Part shown: positions 1-6,350 of the stretch, piece after piece
Numbering within the stretch: position 1 is the first letter of the stretch
How the letters are laid out: each line of letters opens with the position of its first letter
From: Sediminibacterium ginsengisoli
GTDB taxonomy: Bacteria; Bacteroidota; Bacteroidia; Chitinophagales; Chitinophagaceae
Direction: 5' to 3'
Assembly (NCBI GenBank): GCA_943324415.2
Contig: CALPLN020000111.1
Location: forward strand, 1 to 6,350
Length of the DNA: 6,350 nt
Made by a program: the position numbers and the translations under genes
Notes under the pieces: generated by a model
Databases searched by the model: none
Told to the model about the DNA's origin: nothing
Seen by the model: the letters and a program-made list of their open reading frames with translations, nothing else

Positions 1-327
1 ACGTTCAATTTTATCTTTAAATATAAAAAGGATGAATACAAACCAGCCATATTGGAATATAAAAGAATCCCTAATAAGATCTACTAAGTTATATTTGGTG
101 ATCCCTCTAAGGATATAAATAAAACTAAGAACGATAAAAAATAAGATGAGTTTGGTGGTTTTGTTCCAAATGAGCTCTACCGATTTACGATGCATCAATA
201 AAATCAGTAACCCAAATAACCACAAAGCTTCAACTAAATAGGTGTACGCCACGCCCTTATTTAAAAAAACATATAAGGTCATCACCATAAGGTAGGCCCT
301 TAGATATAAATTTTTAACGAGTTCCAT
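1..327 (-). CDS. O-antigen polymerase/ligase-like membrane protein (Wzy/WaaL-like), N-terminal part, cut by left window edge
   Basis: An open frame starts at an ATG (complement of 325-327) and runs off the left edge, giving 109 residues with no stop. The protein begins MELVKNLYLRAYLMVMTLYV and is very hydrophobic, with probable membrane segments near residues 11-25, 29-46, 59-74 and 90-104. Between the last two lies an RG(74-75)...LVDLIRDS(81-88) stretch followed by aromatic residues. This resembles the early part of Bacteroidota O-antigen ligase/polymerase proteins, in which an 'RG...RDs' loop precedes a helix. Such proteins join or transfer undecaprenyl-linked glycans on the periplasmic side of the inner membrane. 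The start overlaps the end of the upstream Wzi-like gene by 14 nt in another frame, which suggests translational coupling. No Shine-Dalgarno sequence is visible. The context (flippase, putative glycosyltransferase, two Wzi-like genes) supports a polysaccharide role. That the gene is real is fairly sure; the exact family is inferred, because the diagnostic large periplasmic loop is outside the window. Confidence 0.72.
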   Translation of the reverse strand, partial: MELVKNLYLRAYLMVMTLYVFLNKGVAYTYLVEALWLFGLLILLMHRKSVELIWNKTTKLILFFIVLSFIYILRGITKYNLVDLIRDSFIFQYGWFVFILFIFKDKIER

Positions 328-1984
328 TGAATAGGAATTTGACAGAGAAGTTGAACTGGGTATTGTATTTATCTGAATCAATCCCCGGAGCGGCAAATTT
401 GTCGACACTAATATCGTTGACATTTTTAACCCACCTGTAATTCATGGCATTGGTGCTCTGATAGGTTCCTGCGATTAAAATATTCTTGTACGGCATAAAT
501 TGAACTTCTACACCCCCGTTTAAATCTACCCAATAAGCGTCTGCTCTTGAATAGCCAAGTAACCCTGTTAAATAAGCATAATGATAAAAATCACTATTGT
601 GTACTACACGCTCAAAGAATAAACCAATTTTATTGAATCCTTTATTCCAGCTTAAAGCAATAGACTGACTATTAGAGCCGGGCCCAATGGATGCGCCTAA
701 CAATTGTCCTTTATGGGTATAGCCCTGTCTGATATATGGGCTTGTGTACCAACTGGTATATTTTGGTGGGCCAAAAGGTGTTCCCTCTACAAAAACCTGC
801 CTTGGATCCATCAACTTTAATTGGGTCACCTCGATAGACAAATCAAAGAAGGAGCTTTGTTTTTTATTCATGAACAACTTCCTTGCACCAAAAACAAACC
901 CTGTCTTTACAGTATCAGAAAAAAAGTTTCTTGGCCATGGCGCTTGATTGGGCTGTCCAAATTCACCATAAAATTCCACATGATCCTTAGGTAAAACATA
1001 TCTAAACATAATGGACCCAAAGGACATATCATTATCCTTAGCTGGTAATTTAGAATCAATCAATGCACTATCCGATTTATATTGCTGGCTTGCAAAAGCA
1101 TATCCAATATAAAAATTAGGCATCCACTTTGGATTCCAGTTAATAGTCAATGCCTGTAAATTACGATCGTTTTTAATCTTTGGTGTAATCGCCCCATCCC
1201 AAATCGTTCTCATGATACTATCATCGGGATGGACAAAATTGGTTGGCGCCAAAAGCCCTAAAACCAACTTTGCTTCAAATTGTCCAATCTTAGTTTTAAT
1301 GGGTTGATTCGTTTGCAAATAGGCATGTGCAAATCCACCTGCTTGATTGGTTAAAACCAAACTATTTTTCCTGCCAGGCCCAAACCAAAGGTTTTCATTA
1401 CTGATACCCACGGCAAACTGATTGTATTTTAAACCAATTCTAGATTGTCCAAAACTAAACTCATTCACCGCTTCATTACCTAATTTCCTATAATCATCAA
1501 TGTTATTTTGTACATGGTAAAAATAGCGAACCCACCAGTTACCATCAATGGTATTCCCTTTAAAAAGATCCTGTCTTAAATTTTCTGCGCGCAAATATTC
1601 TGGTTGTATATTGATATCCAAAGCACGCCATTGTAATTGTATACCAATAGACGCCCTTTCTTGTAAACCTTTGGCTGGTATTAAATTACCATCGTTGCTG
1701 CTAATTGGTAGATGACTGTTATTGAGTCGATTGTCTGAAAATAAAAAGCTTTTGATGCGTAGGCCCTTATCTTTTGGACTTGAGGTATGAAATAGATTTT
1801 GAAACGTATAAGTAGAACGAATCATAAAGGACTGCTGTTTAACCAATAAACTATCAGCACTATTACCAATTAATTGTCGATTTCTAAAATAATCCATTAA
1901 TTGAATCTCATCCAAATAGGTATTTTGACCTACTGCTTGTAAGCTGATGAAACATATAAAAAAGGTAAATAATTTTTTTACCAT
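314..1984 (-). CDS. Wzi-like capsule assembly outer-membrane protein (shorter paralog)
   Basis: This 556-residue protein has a signal peptide at residues 1-19 (KK, then a hydrophobic FTFFICFISLQ core, then AVG before Gln20). The mature part looks like an outer-membrane beta-barrel: alternating polar and aromatic strands, with a last strand around 540-552 ending in aromatic residues (FSVKFLF) before a short NGTR tail. The Wzi-family signature is at 198-204 (NLWFGPG), followed by NSLVLTNQAGGF (207-218) and QPIKTKIGQFEAKL (227-240). Further conserved-looking blocks are IRQGYT (418-423) and SWNKGFNKIGLFFE (445-458). E. coli Wzi is an outer-membrane barrel and lectin that anchors capsule; a similar role in surface attachment or export is inferred here. 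The start codon overlaps the stop of the larger Wzi-like gene by 7 nt (ATGGTAA), and the end overlaps the polymerase-like gene by 14 nt, so coupled expression is likely. No Shine-Dalgarno sequence is seen. The family call is strong; the polymer handled is unknown. Confidence 0.88.
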   Translation of the reverse strand: MVKKLFTFFICFISLQAVGQNTYLDEIQLMDYFRNRQLIGNSADSLLVKQQSFMIRSTYTFQNLFHTSSPKDKGLRIKSFLFSDNRLNNSHLPISSNDGNLIPAKGLQERASIGIQLQWRALDINIQPEYLRAENLRQDLFKGNTIDGNWWVRYFYHVQNNIDDYRKLGNEAVNEFSFGQSRIGLKYNQFAVGISNENLWFGPGRKNSLVLTNQAGGFAHAYLQTNQPIKTKIGQFEAKLVLGLLAPTNFVHPDDSIMRTIWDGAITPKIKNDRNLQALTINWNPKWMPNFYIGYAFASQQYKSDSALIDSKLPAKDNDMSFGSIMFRYVLPKDHVEFYGEFGQPNQAPWPRNFFSDTVKTGFVFGARKLFMNKKQSSFFDLSIEVTQLKLMDPRQVFVEGTPFGPPKYTSWYTSPYIRQGYTHKGQLLGASIGPGSNSQSIALSWNKGFNKIGLFFERVVHNSDFYHYAYLTGLLGYSRADAYWVDLNGGVEVQFMPYKNILIAGTYQSTNAMNYRWVKNVNDISVDKFAAPGIDSDKYNTQFNFSVKFLFNGTR

Positions 1985-4035
1985 AAAAAGATAGTATTAA
2001 AATTGGCGTAGAGATTATTTTGATTTTGCCCCTTCGTCCATAAATAATTTTTGGAATTAACCCATTCAATATTGGCATTGAATAAGAGGTTCTTATATTT
2101 AAACCTAGTTTGCACCCCATAGGAATAATCATCCCATTTGATTTTTCTAAGTCCTAAATCGTTTACGCCACTCACTAAGGCCATTGGATTTTGTTGGATA
2201 TGATGGAAGATGATGCCAAACTTATTCCATCCCTCATTCATACTTAACTGTAAAGTTTGCATATTGTTACCAAATCCAGAACCGGCACCCATAATTTGAT
2301 TTTGATTGGTATAGCCTTCACGAATTTGACTATGCTCATAAAAATTGCCCGCATTGCGATGTAAATAACTTGGCGTCTGTCCTAATTTAATCACCTCCAT
2401 GCCAAGGTCCAAGTATCTTTCGTCCTTTAAAATAAATAGTTTTTTAAAACCTAAAATATACGCAGTAGAATGGGACATATCTAACCAGAAATCACGCCAA
2501 TTGGCTTTGGCATCATTGTATGCGAACTGATAATATAATTCGGCATGCGATTTAGGAAACATCCATTTGGTATAAATTGAAACCTGTTGGTCTTGGGGAA
2601 ATGTGTCTCTCGCCACATCCGTACTTCCAAAAAATGCACTTAATACAGGAATATTTTTTTGAACAAAGTCGGTTGGTAAGCGATCCTTGTAAGATTGCAA
2701 TGACCTGTTTACACCAAATGAAATATTCTTTAAGAAACTCGGTTGATAATCAATCGCCAAAGAACTTAGGAATCGATCGCTCTTATTAATAATTCTCCTT
2801 TTTAATCCATTGTTTTCAAACCCTTGTAAAGAATCCTGCTTAAGCGTAGCAGAAATCACTTGAAACTGAAATGTTCCTAAGAAGTTTTTGATGGGCCTAT
2901 TGCTATTGATAGAATAATGGAAAAAACCTGGGGCATTGTTACTCATTAACAAGGCATTGTAAATACCTGGTCCCCACCATAAATTTTGTGTAGAAACCCC
3001 CATAGACAGTTTGCCGATATCAACCCTCAATGAGGAATTACCTAGAGTTAATTTTTTTGATGCAGGATTCACCTGTCCCCAATAATCATTTGTTTTATAT
3101 TGTTGCGAAGCAGTTTGAACATACTCTGGCCTGAATTGTAATTTCAAATTTTTGAACTGTGCAAAGACACCGCCACTTATTTGAAACTGATAGCCTTTAG
3201 AATAACTCATTCCCCCATCATTCCCACCATAAGGCTGGTTGGTATTGAGTTTTTGACCAAATTGTAAAGGCAACTTCTTTAAAGTGAAAAATTTATTCTT
3301 AAACAACAACGGATCATATACAATACTGCTATCAATGGTTTGTAGCAAACTTTGGTAATTCAATTTCGTCTCTGTGTAATAAGGTCGGATGGTTAGATTC
3401 GTATTGGAAGGTATCTTGTCCAATAAAACTAGATTACGCACAAGTTCGTCAATGTCTGAATTACCAACAGGAATAGGCATTTCTGCCTGAGATACTGCTT
3501 TATAGTCTATGATTTCTTTTCGTAAAAGCTTTTTGACTGAATCTGGTGTCGCCAATAAATCGATTCTTTTTTCTATCCAATCTTTTTGTGCTTGAAGCTG
3601 TGCTATTTGTGTTTCAATGTCCATGACATTGGTTGACAACTGGTCTATCTTATTTTGCTTCAATCTTTTCAAAGGCACTTTCCCAATTTTAATAGACGTA
3701 TCCTTTGGTTTTATGATTCTTGCTTTTGCATCCTGTTTTTTAAACAAGGGACCTACTTTCGGGAGTTTTATTTGAATTCTATTGGAGGATGGTGAAGTTT
3801 TTTGCACATTCAATTGACTTGCCTTGGGCCTCGTTGCAATTAGTTGATTAGTTACTGAATCCTGTAGTGTTACTTTTTTCCCTTGAAAAATATTAGGCCA
3901 TTTAAGCGAACTTATTTTTTGCTTAAAATTTAGCTTTTGTGCCTGAACCTCATTCGACTTTGTACCTAAAATGAATACAAGAAAAAATGAAAGGCTAATT
4001 AGTGTGAACCTTTTATATAATGAAGTAAGATACAT
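1978..4035 (-). CDS. Wzi-like capsule assembly outer-membrane protein with basic, coiled-coil N-terminal extension (larger paralog)
   Basis: This 685-residue protein has a signal peptide at about residues 1-32 (YKR, hydrophobic core TLISLSFFLVFILG, cleavage probably after VQA), which supports the ATG at 4033-4035. Residues 34-190 form an extension that the neighbouring paralog lacks. It is a Lys/Pro-rich segment (about 85-128) followed by a predicted coiled coil (130-161). From about 192 onward the protein is colinear with its neighbour: TIRP (215-218), the Wzi signature NLWWGPG (351-357), then MSNNAPGFFH (364-373), NRPIKNFLGTFQFQ (379-392), IREGYTNQNQIMGAG (571-585) and MNEGWNKFGIIF (599-610). 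The protein ends in Trp685 on a strand-like FNTIFLW, as expected for an outer-membrane barrel inserted by the Bam machinery. The role is inferred as capsule or exopolysaccharide assembly at the outer membrane, with the extension in the periplasm. The gene starts 17 nt after the flippase stop; that AT-rich gap shows no Shine-Dalgarno sequence. It overlaps the next gene by 7 nt. Confidence 0.87.
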   Translation of the reverse strand: MYLTSLYKRFTLISLSFFLVFILGTKSNEVQAQKLNFKQKISSLKWPNIFQGKKVTLQDSVTNQLIATRPKASQLNVQKTSPSSNRIQIKLPKVGPLFKKQDAKARIIKPKDTSIKIGKVPLKRLKQNKIDQLSTNVMDIETQIAQLQAQKDWIEKRIDLLATPDSVKKLLRKEIIDYKAVSQAEMPIPVGNSDIDELVRNLVLLDKIPSNTNLTIRPYYTETKLNYQSLLQTIDSSIVYDPLLFKNKFFTLKKLPLQFGQKLNTNQPYGGNDGGMSYSKGYQFQISGGVFAQFKNLKLQFRPEYVQTASQQYKTNDYWGQVNPASKKLTLGNSSLRVDIGKLSMGVSTQNLWWGPGIYNALLMSNNAPGFFHYSINSNRPIKNFLGTFQFQVISATLKQDSLQGFENNGLKRRIINKSDRFLSSLAIDYQPSFLKNISFGVNRSLQSYKDRLPTDFVQKNIPVLSAFFGSTDVARDTFPQDQQVSIYTKWMFPKSHAELYYQFAYNDAKANWRDFWLDMSHSTAYILGFKKLFILKDERYLDLGMEVIKLGQTPSYLHRNAGNFYEHSQIREGYTNQNQIMGAGSGFGNNMQTLQLSMNEGWNKFGIIFHHIQQNPMALVSGVNDLGLRKIKWDDYSYGVQTRFKYKNLLFNANIEWVNSKNYLWTKGQNQNNLYANFNTIFLW

Positions 4036-4052
4036 GCAGTAAAGATATATAA

Positions 4053-5501
4053 TTATTTTTTTATACGGCTCATAAATATGTCTGTGACAAGTGTTTTAAA
4101 GACACTTGTTCGCACAAAGAAAAAATGAACTGCAATAAACCATAATAACGAACAAGACAAAATAACAACAAGTTTCATGATAGTAGATAAACCTATCATT
4201 GAAATCAAGTAAGGCAATATAAAATAAGGAATGGCAAAAACTATTTCACGTAACACAACTTGTTTGGTATTGGTTAGTTGGATCACTTTTGATGAGAAAT
4301 AAATAAAACAACTTAATACCAATAATTCCGTTAAGAGTATGGTGTAAGCTGCCCCGTCTTGCTTAAATGTGGGTATCACTAAAAACGATACAATTAAACT
4401 AAATAACATACCCGCAACAGCAGATTTAAGGATGGCGCCGTCCTTTGAATGCACACTCAATATCTGAAAACCGAAAATGGTTGAAAGACTTACAATAAGG
4501 ATTAAAGGCGCAGTAATTTGAAGTGGTGCTACCGCTGATTGAAAACCTGAACCAAACAAAAGATTGATAATTTCTGGAGCCAACGCATAGACCAATACAG
4601 TCGTTGGAATACCAATACTGATAATTAATTCAAAAGACTGGTTCAACATTTTTTCAAATTGCACCAAGTCTCCTTCCTCAAAATATTGCACCATCTTAGG
4701 AAACATAGCTGCAGTGATTGCCGCTAACACCGCAATAATAATTTTTACTAATTTTAATGGAGCGCTATAATAACCCACACTTTCATTGTCTGCCAGTATG
4801 CCAAGTAGGACCGTATCAAAATGTAAATAGACACTGATCGAAAAAAGTGTTAAGAACAATAATAACAAAGGCTTCAAGTGTTTGATTAAGTTGATGTCTT
4901 TTAGTCGAGTGCTTTTTAGATCGATGAACTTAAATAAATAAATGAAGTTGATTACGCCTAAAAAAAAGGTTAAACCTACTTGCAACTGCATATACTTTAT
5001 ATAGTCTGTCGACTCTTTAATAAAGACAAAAATTGCAGCAACGAAAATGAGCCGAATGATAAAAAAGCGGATAGCAATGTATTTAAATTGATTGATGCCC
5101 GTGAAAAACCATTCTAGAACAAAAACCTGAAAAAAGAAAAATACAAATGACCAATAAAACAATACGGCATTGTTGGATAATTTATCTACAGCATCTATTG
5201 TAAAAAAATACACTCCGCTTAAAAGACATGTAGCGATTAAATTGATTAAGAAAAGTTCTACAAAGGTATTTGAAAGCGCCTTTGGGTGATGTTGTCTTTT
5301 TGCAATTTCCCTTACACCGTAAACAGAAATGCCCAATGCTGCCACCAAGGCAAAATAACGTGCATAGCTCTCTGAAAAATTATACAAACCAATATTTTCA
5401 GGACCCAGAACCCTTGCTAGATAAGGAAATGTAAGGAGTGGAAACAATACCTGTGACAAAGCTAGCAGCACATTGTAAAAAATATTTTTCTGAGTCTGCA
5501 T
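4053..5501 (-). CDS. Wzx-type polysaccharide (lipid-linked oligosaccharide) flippase
   Basis: This complete 482-residue polytopic protein belongs to the polysaccharide transporter branch of the MOP (MATE-like) superfamily. Proteins of this kind flip undecaprenyl-diphosphate-linked repeat units from the cytoplasmic to the periplasmic face of the inner membrane. Family-like blocks visible are FPYLARVLGPENIGLYNFSE (25-44), GISVYGVREIAK (57-68), the EWFFTGINQFKYIAIR block (130-145), and FDTVLLG followed by DNESVGYYSAPLKL (228-251). These match the usual N-terminal half of RfbX/Wzx proteins, as does the length. About 14 membrane segments can be drawn, roughly at 8-28, 45-63, 80-100, 114-134, 143-162, 172-192, 210-230, 250-270, 292-312, 330-350, 360-377, 383-403, 420-436 and 442-462. 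The C-terminus is basic (SRIKK). The start lies 6 nt after the stop of the putative glycosyltransferase gene, without a visible Shine-Dalgarno sequence, so the two are probably co-transcribed. The substrate cannot be told from sequence, since this family diverges strongly with glycan structure. Confidence 0.93.
   Translation of the reverse strand: MQTQKNIFYNVLLALSQVLFPLLTFPYLARVLGPENIGLYNFSESYARYFALVAALGISVYGVREIAKRQHHPKALSNTFVELFLINLIATCLLSGVYFFTIDAVDKLSNNAVLFYWSFVFFFFQVFVLEWFFTGINQFKYIAIRFFIIRLIFVAAIFVFIKESTDYIKYMQLQVGLTFFLGVINFIYLFKFIDLKSTRLKDINLIKHLKPLLLLFLTLFSISVYLHFDTVLLGILADNESVGYYSAPLKLVKIIIAVLAAITAAMFPKMVQYFEEGDLVQFEKMLNQSFELIISIGIPTTVLVYALAPEIINLLFGSGFQSAVAPLQITAPLILIVSLSTIFGFQILSVHSKDGAILKSAVAGMLFSLIVSFLVIPTFKQDGAAYTILLTELLVLSCFIYFSSKVIQLTNTKQVVLREIVFAIPYFILPYLISMIGLSTIMKLVVILSCSLLWFIAVHFFFVRTSVFKTLVTDIFMSRIKK
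4087..4109. repeat. Perfect 8-bp inverted repeat with 7-nt loop inside the flippase 3' end
   Basis: ACAAGTGT (4087-4094) and ACACTTGT (4102-4109) are exact reverse complements separated by 7 bases. The repeat lies in the last ~20 codons of the flippase gene (codons for TSVFKTLV), so in the minus-strand transcript it could form a small hairpin ending about 50 nt before the start of the larger Wzi-like gene. No run of U follows it, so it is not a typical intrinsic terminator. It may be only a by-product of the coding sequence; no function is assigned. Confidence 0.4.
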
Positions 5502-5507
5502 GTTAAT

Positions 5508-6350
5508 TTATCTATAGCTTTCGTCTACAAGAAAACGATACAAGTTTTTAAATAGGGTAGGCAGTCGTCTTAATTTGTATTGGAGTGGGATGCCATACAC
5601 ATATTTTCTTTGAAGGACTTCTCGTACAAATGCATCGGTAAACTTTGCAGGAGATTGCTTCACTATGTCTAAGCAATACGCTTGCAGCTCTTCTATTTCT
5701 TTTAAATTGTTCTTGCCATTCCTGAATATTCGATTGTCTGTACGGATGGGTCTGCAATGCTTCATACTCACTGCATGCACCACAGCAGTCTTTGTTTTCT
5801 GTAATAGCACTTGCACCGTTGGTATTAAATACACATCGATTCCTGTACCAGAAATACTTCTATGAAATTCTTTTCCTGCTTCAAAAAATACATCATGAGC
5901 ATAAAAAGGTGCCATAATCTCTACCCAATTGGTAGCCTGCACTTGATAGCCTGCTTTTTGTATAAACTGTCGGTGATGATAATAACTGTCATGGGTTAAA
6001 CTTGCCTGAAACACATCTAACTGCTCCAACCCTGCCACAAAGAATAATTTATTCAAGTCACTAAAGCTGATATAGATATCATCATCAAGTAAACCTATAT
6101 ATTTAAAATCAGTCACTTTATGTTGGACTAAATATTGGTAAACGCCTTCTAATATATCCCCCTTGCATTCTGTTTTTTCACTTAGATAAAATCTGGGGTT
6201 AATGGCTTCCAACTGACTTGCATTGTCCTGGCCACTATAATCAAAAATAAAAAGATCAAAATTGGCTGTCGTGTCTTTTAAAATATAAGACAATGGAGGT
6301 GTAATCCCATCCCAACTGATTACTACAATTGACTTCTGTTGAATTGATTG
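5508..6350 (-). CDS. DUF707-like putative glycosyltransferase, N-terminus beyond right window edge
   Basis: The frame is open from the right edge to the stop at 5508-5510, giving 280 visible residues (numbered here from the edge). There is no ATG between the edge and the conserved region. The TTG at 6291-6293 could serve as a start, but the frame continues upstream of it with a plausible strand (KSIVVISWDG, 6-15), so I treat the gene as cut by the window. Residues 83-98 (KYIGLLDDDIYISFSD) carry a DDD at 89-91 at the end of a hydrophobic strand, the typical metal/nucleotide-sugar site of GT-A-fold transferases. Further on are WVEIMAPFYAHDVF (142-155), SGTGIDVYLI (167-176) and VVHAVSMKHCRPIRT (190-204). 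This order (acidic triad, 'vEiMAP', 'GxGlD', 'vvHa..m.H.RP') is what I recall of DUF707 proteins, proposed to be glycosyltransferase-like. The C-terminal 60 residues are basic. The protein appears cytoplasmic. Its position 6 nt upstream of the flippase suggests a role in repeat-unit synthesis. The sugar donor and acceptor are unknown, and the family call is from memory of motifs. Confidence 0.75.
   Translation of the reverse strand, partial: QSIQQKSIVVISWDGITPPLSYILKDTTANFDLFIFDYSGQDNASQLEAINPRFYLSEKTECKGDILEGVYQYLVQHKVTDFKYIGLLDDDIYISFSDLNKLFFVAGLEQLDVFQASLTHDSYYHHRQFIQKAGYQVQATNWVEIMAPFYAHDVFFEAGKEFHRSISGTGIDVYLIPTVQVLLQKTKTAVVHAVSMKHCRPIRTDNRIFRNGKNNLKEIEELQAYCLDIVKQSPAKFTDAFVREVLQRKYVYGIPLQYKLRRLPTLFKNLYRFLVDESYR

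Noticed and set aside
744..947. Plus-strand open frame of 67 codons
   Set aside because: It lies wholly inside the coding strand of the shorter Wzi-like gene, has no recognisable domain and reads as an antisense shadow.
1908..2132. Minus-strand open frame of 74 codons across the junction of the two Wzi-like genes
   Set aside because: It is an alternative frame of well-supported genes, with no signal peptide or family resemblance. It arises from AT-rich sequence at the junction.
2577..2789. Plus-strand open frame of 70 codons
   Set aside because: It is antisense to the barrel region of the larger Wzi-like gene, with no independent support.
4036..4060. Possible Bacteroidota -7 promoter element (TATCTTTA on the minus strand) before the larger Wzi-like gene
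   Set aside because: It departs from the TAnnTTTG consensus in the last base, lies only a few bases before the ATG, and has no convincing -33 TTG partner at the right distance.
5548..5865. Short open frames on both strands (5548-5757 minus, 5665-5865 plus)
   Set aside because: Both are inside the DUF707-like gene, whose own frame carries the conserved motifs. They have Cys- or Arg-rich compositions typical of shadow frames.
6291..6293. TTG as the start of the DUF707-like gene
   Set aside because: The same frame stays open for 19 more codons to the window edge and encodes a plausible beta-strand (IVVISW). A start beyond the window is more likely than a TTG start that removes it.
1..6350. Mobile elements, CRISPR arrays, tRNA/rRNA, defence or retron-like systems
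   Set aside because: No transposase-like protein, direct-repeat array, terminal inverted repeats or structured RNA was seen. The window is almost fully occupied by polysaccharide-assembly genes.

Overview
The window is a solid block of cell-surface polysaccharide genes, all read from the minus strand. It most likely comes from a member of the Bacteroidota (Cytophaga/Sphingobacteria/Chitinophagaceae-like). The evidence is the AT-rich DNA, the absence of clear Shine-Dalgarno sequences before the starts, signal peptides ending just before Gln, and the large Bacteroidota-type Wzi-like outer-membrane proteins. The genus cannot be fixed from this sequence alone.

In transcription order (high to low coordinates) the layout is as follows. 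(1) 6350-5508: the 3' part of a GT-A-like, DUF707-like putative glycosyltransferase whose start lies beyond the right edge. (2) 5501-4053: a complete Wzx-type polysaccharide flippase. (3) 4035-1978: a large Wzi-like outer-membrane capsule-assembly protein with an unusual basic and coiled-coil periplasmic extension. (4) 1984-314: a second, shorter Wzi-like protein, colinear with the first. (5) 327-1: the first 109 residues of a polytopic membrane protein that looks like an O-antigen polymerase/ligase (Wzy/WaaL-like), cut by the left edge.

The junctions are +6 nt, +17 nt, a 7-nt overlap and a 14-nt overlap. There is no room for internal promoters or terminators between genes, so the block is probably one operon with translational coupling at its downstream end. 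No stretch longer than 17 bases is without a gene.

Inferred joint function: the transferase helps build a repeat unit on a lipid carrier, the flippase moves it across the inner membrane, the polymerase/ligase joins or transfers it in the periplasm, and the two Wzi-like barrels act at the outer membrane in export or surface attachment of the finished polymer. I see no tRNA, rRNA, mobile element, CRISPR array or defence system. The most distinctive items are the coiled-coil extension on the larger Wzi-like protein and the tandem pair of diverged Wzi-like genes.
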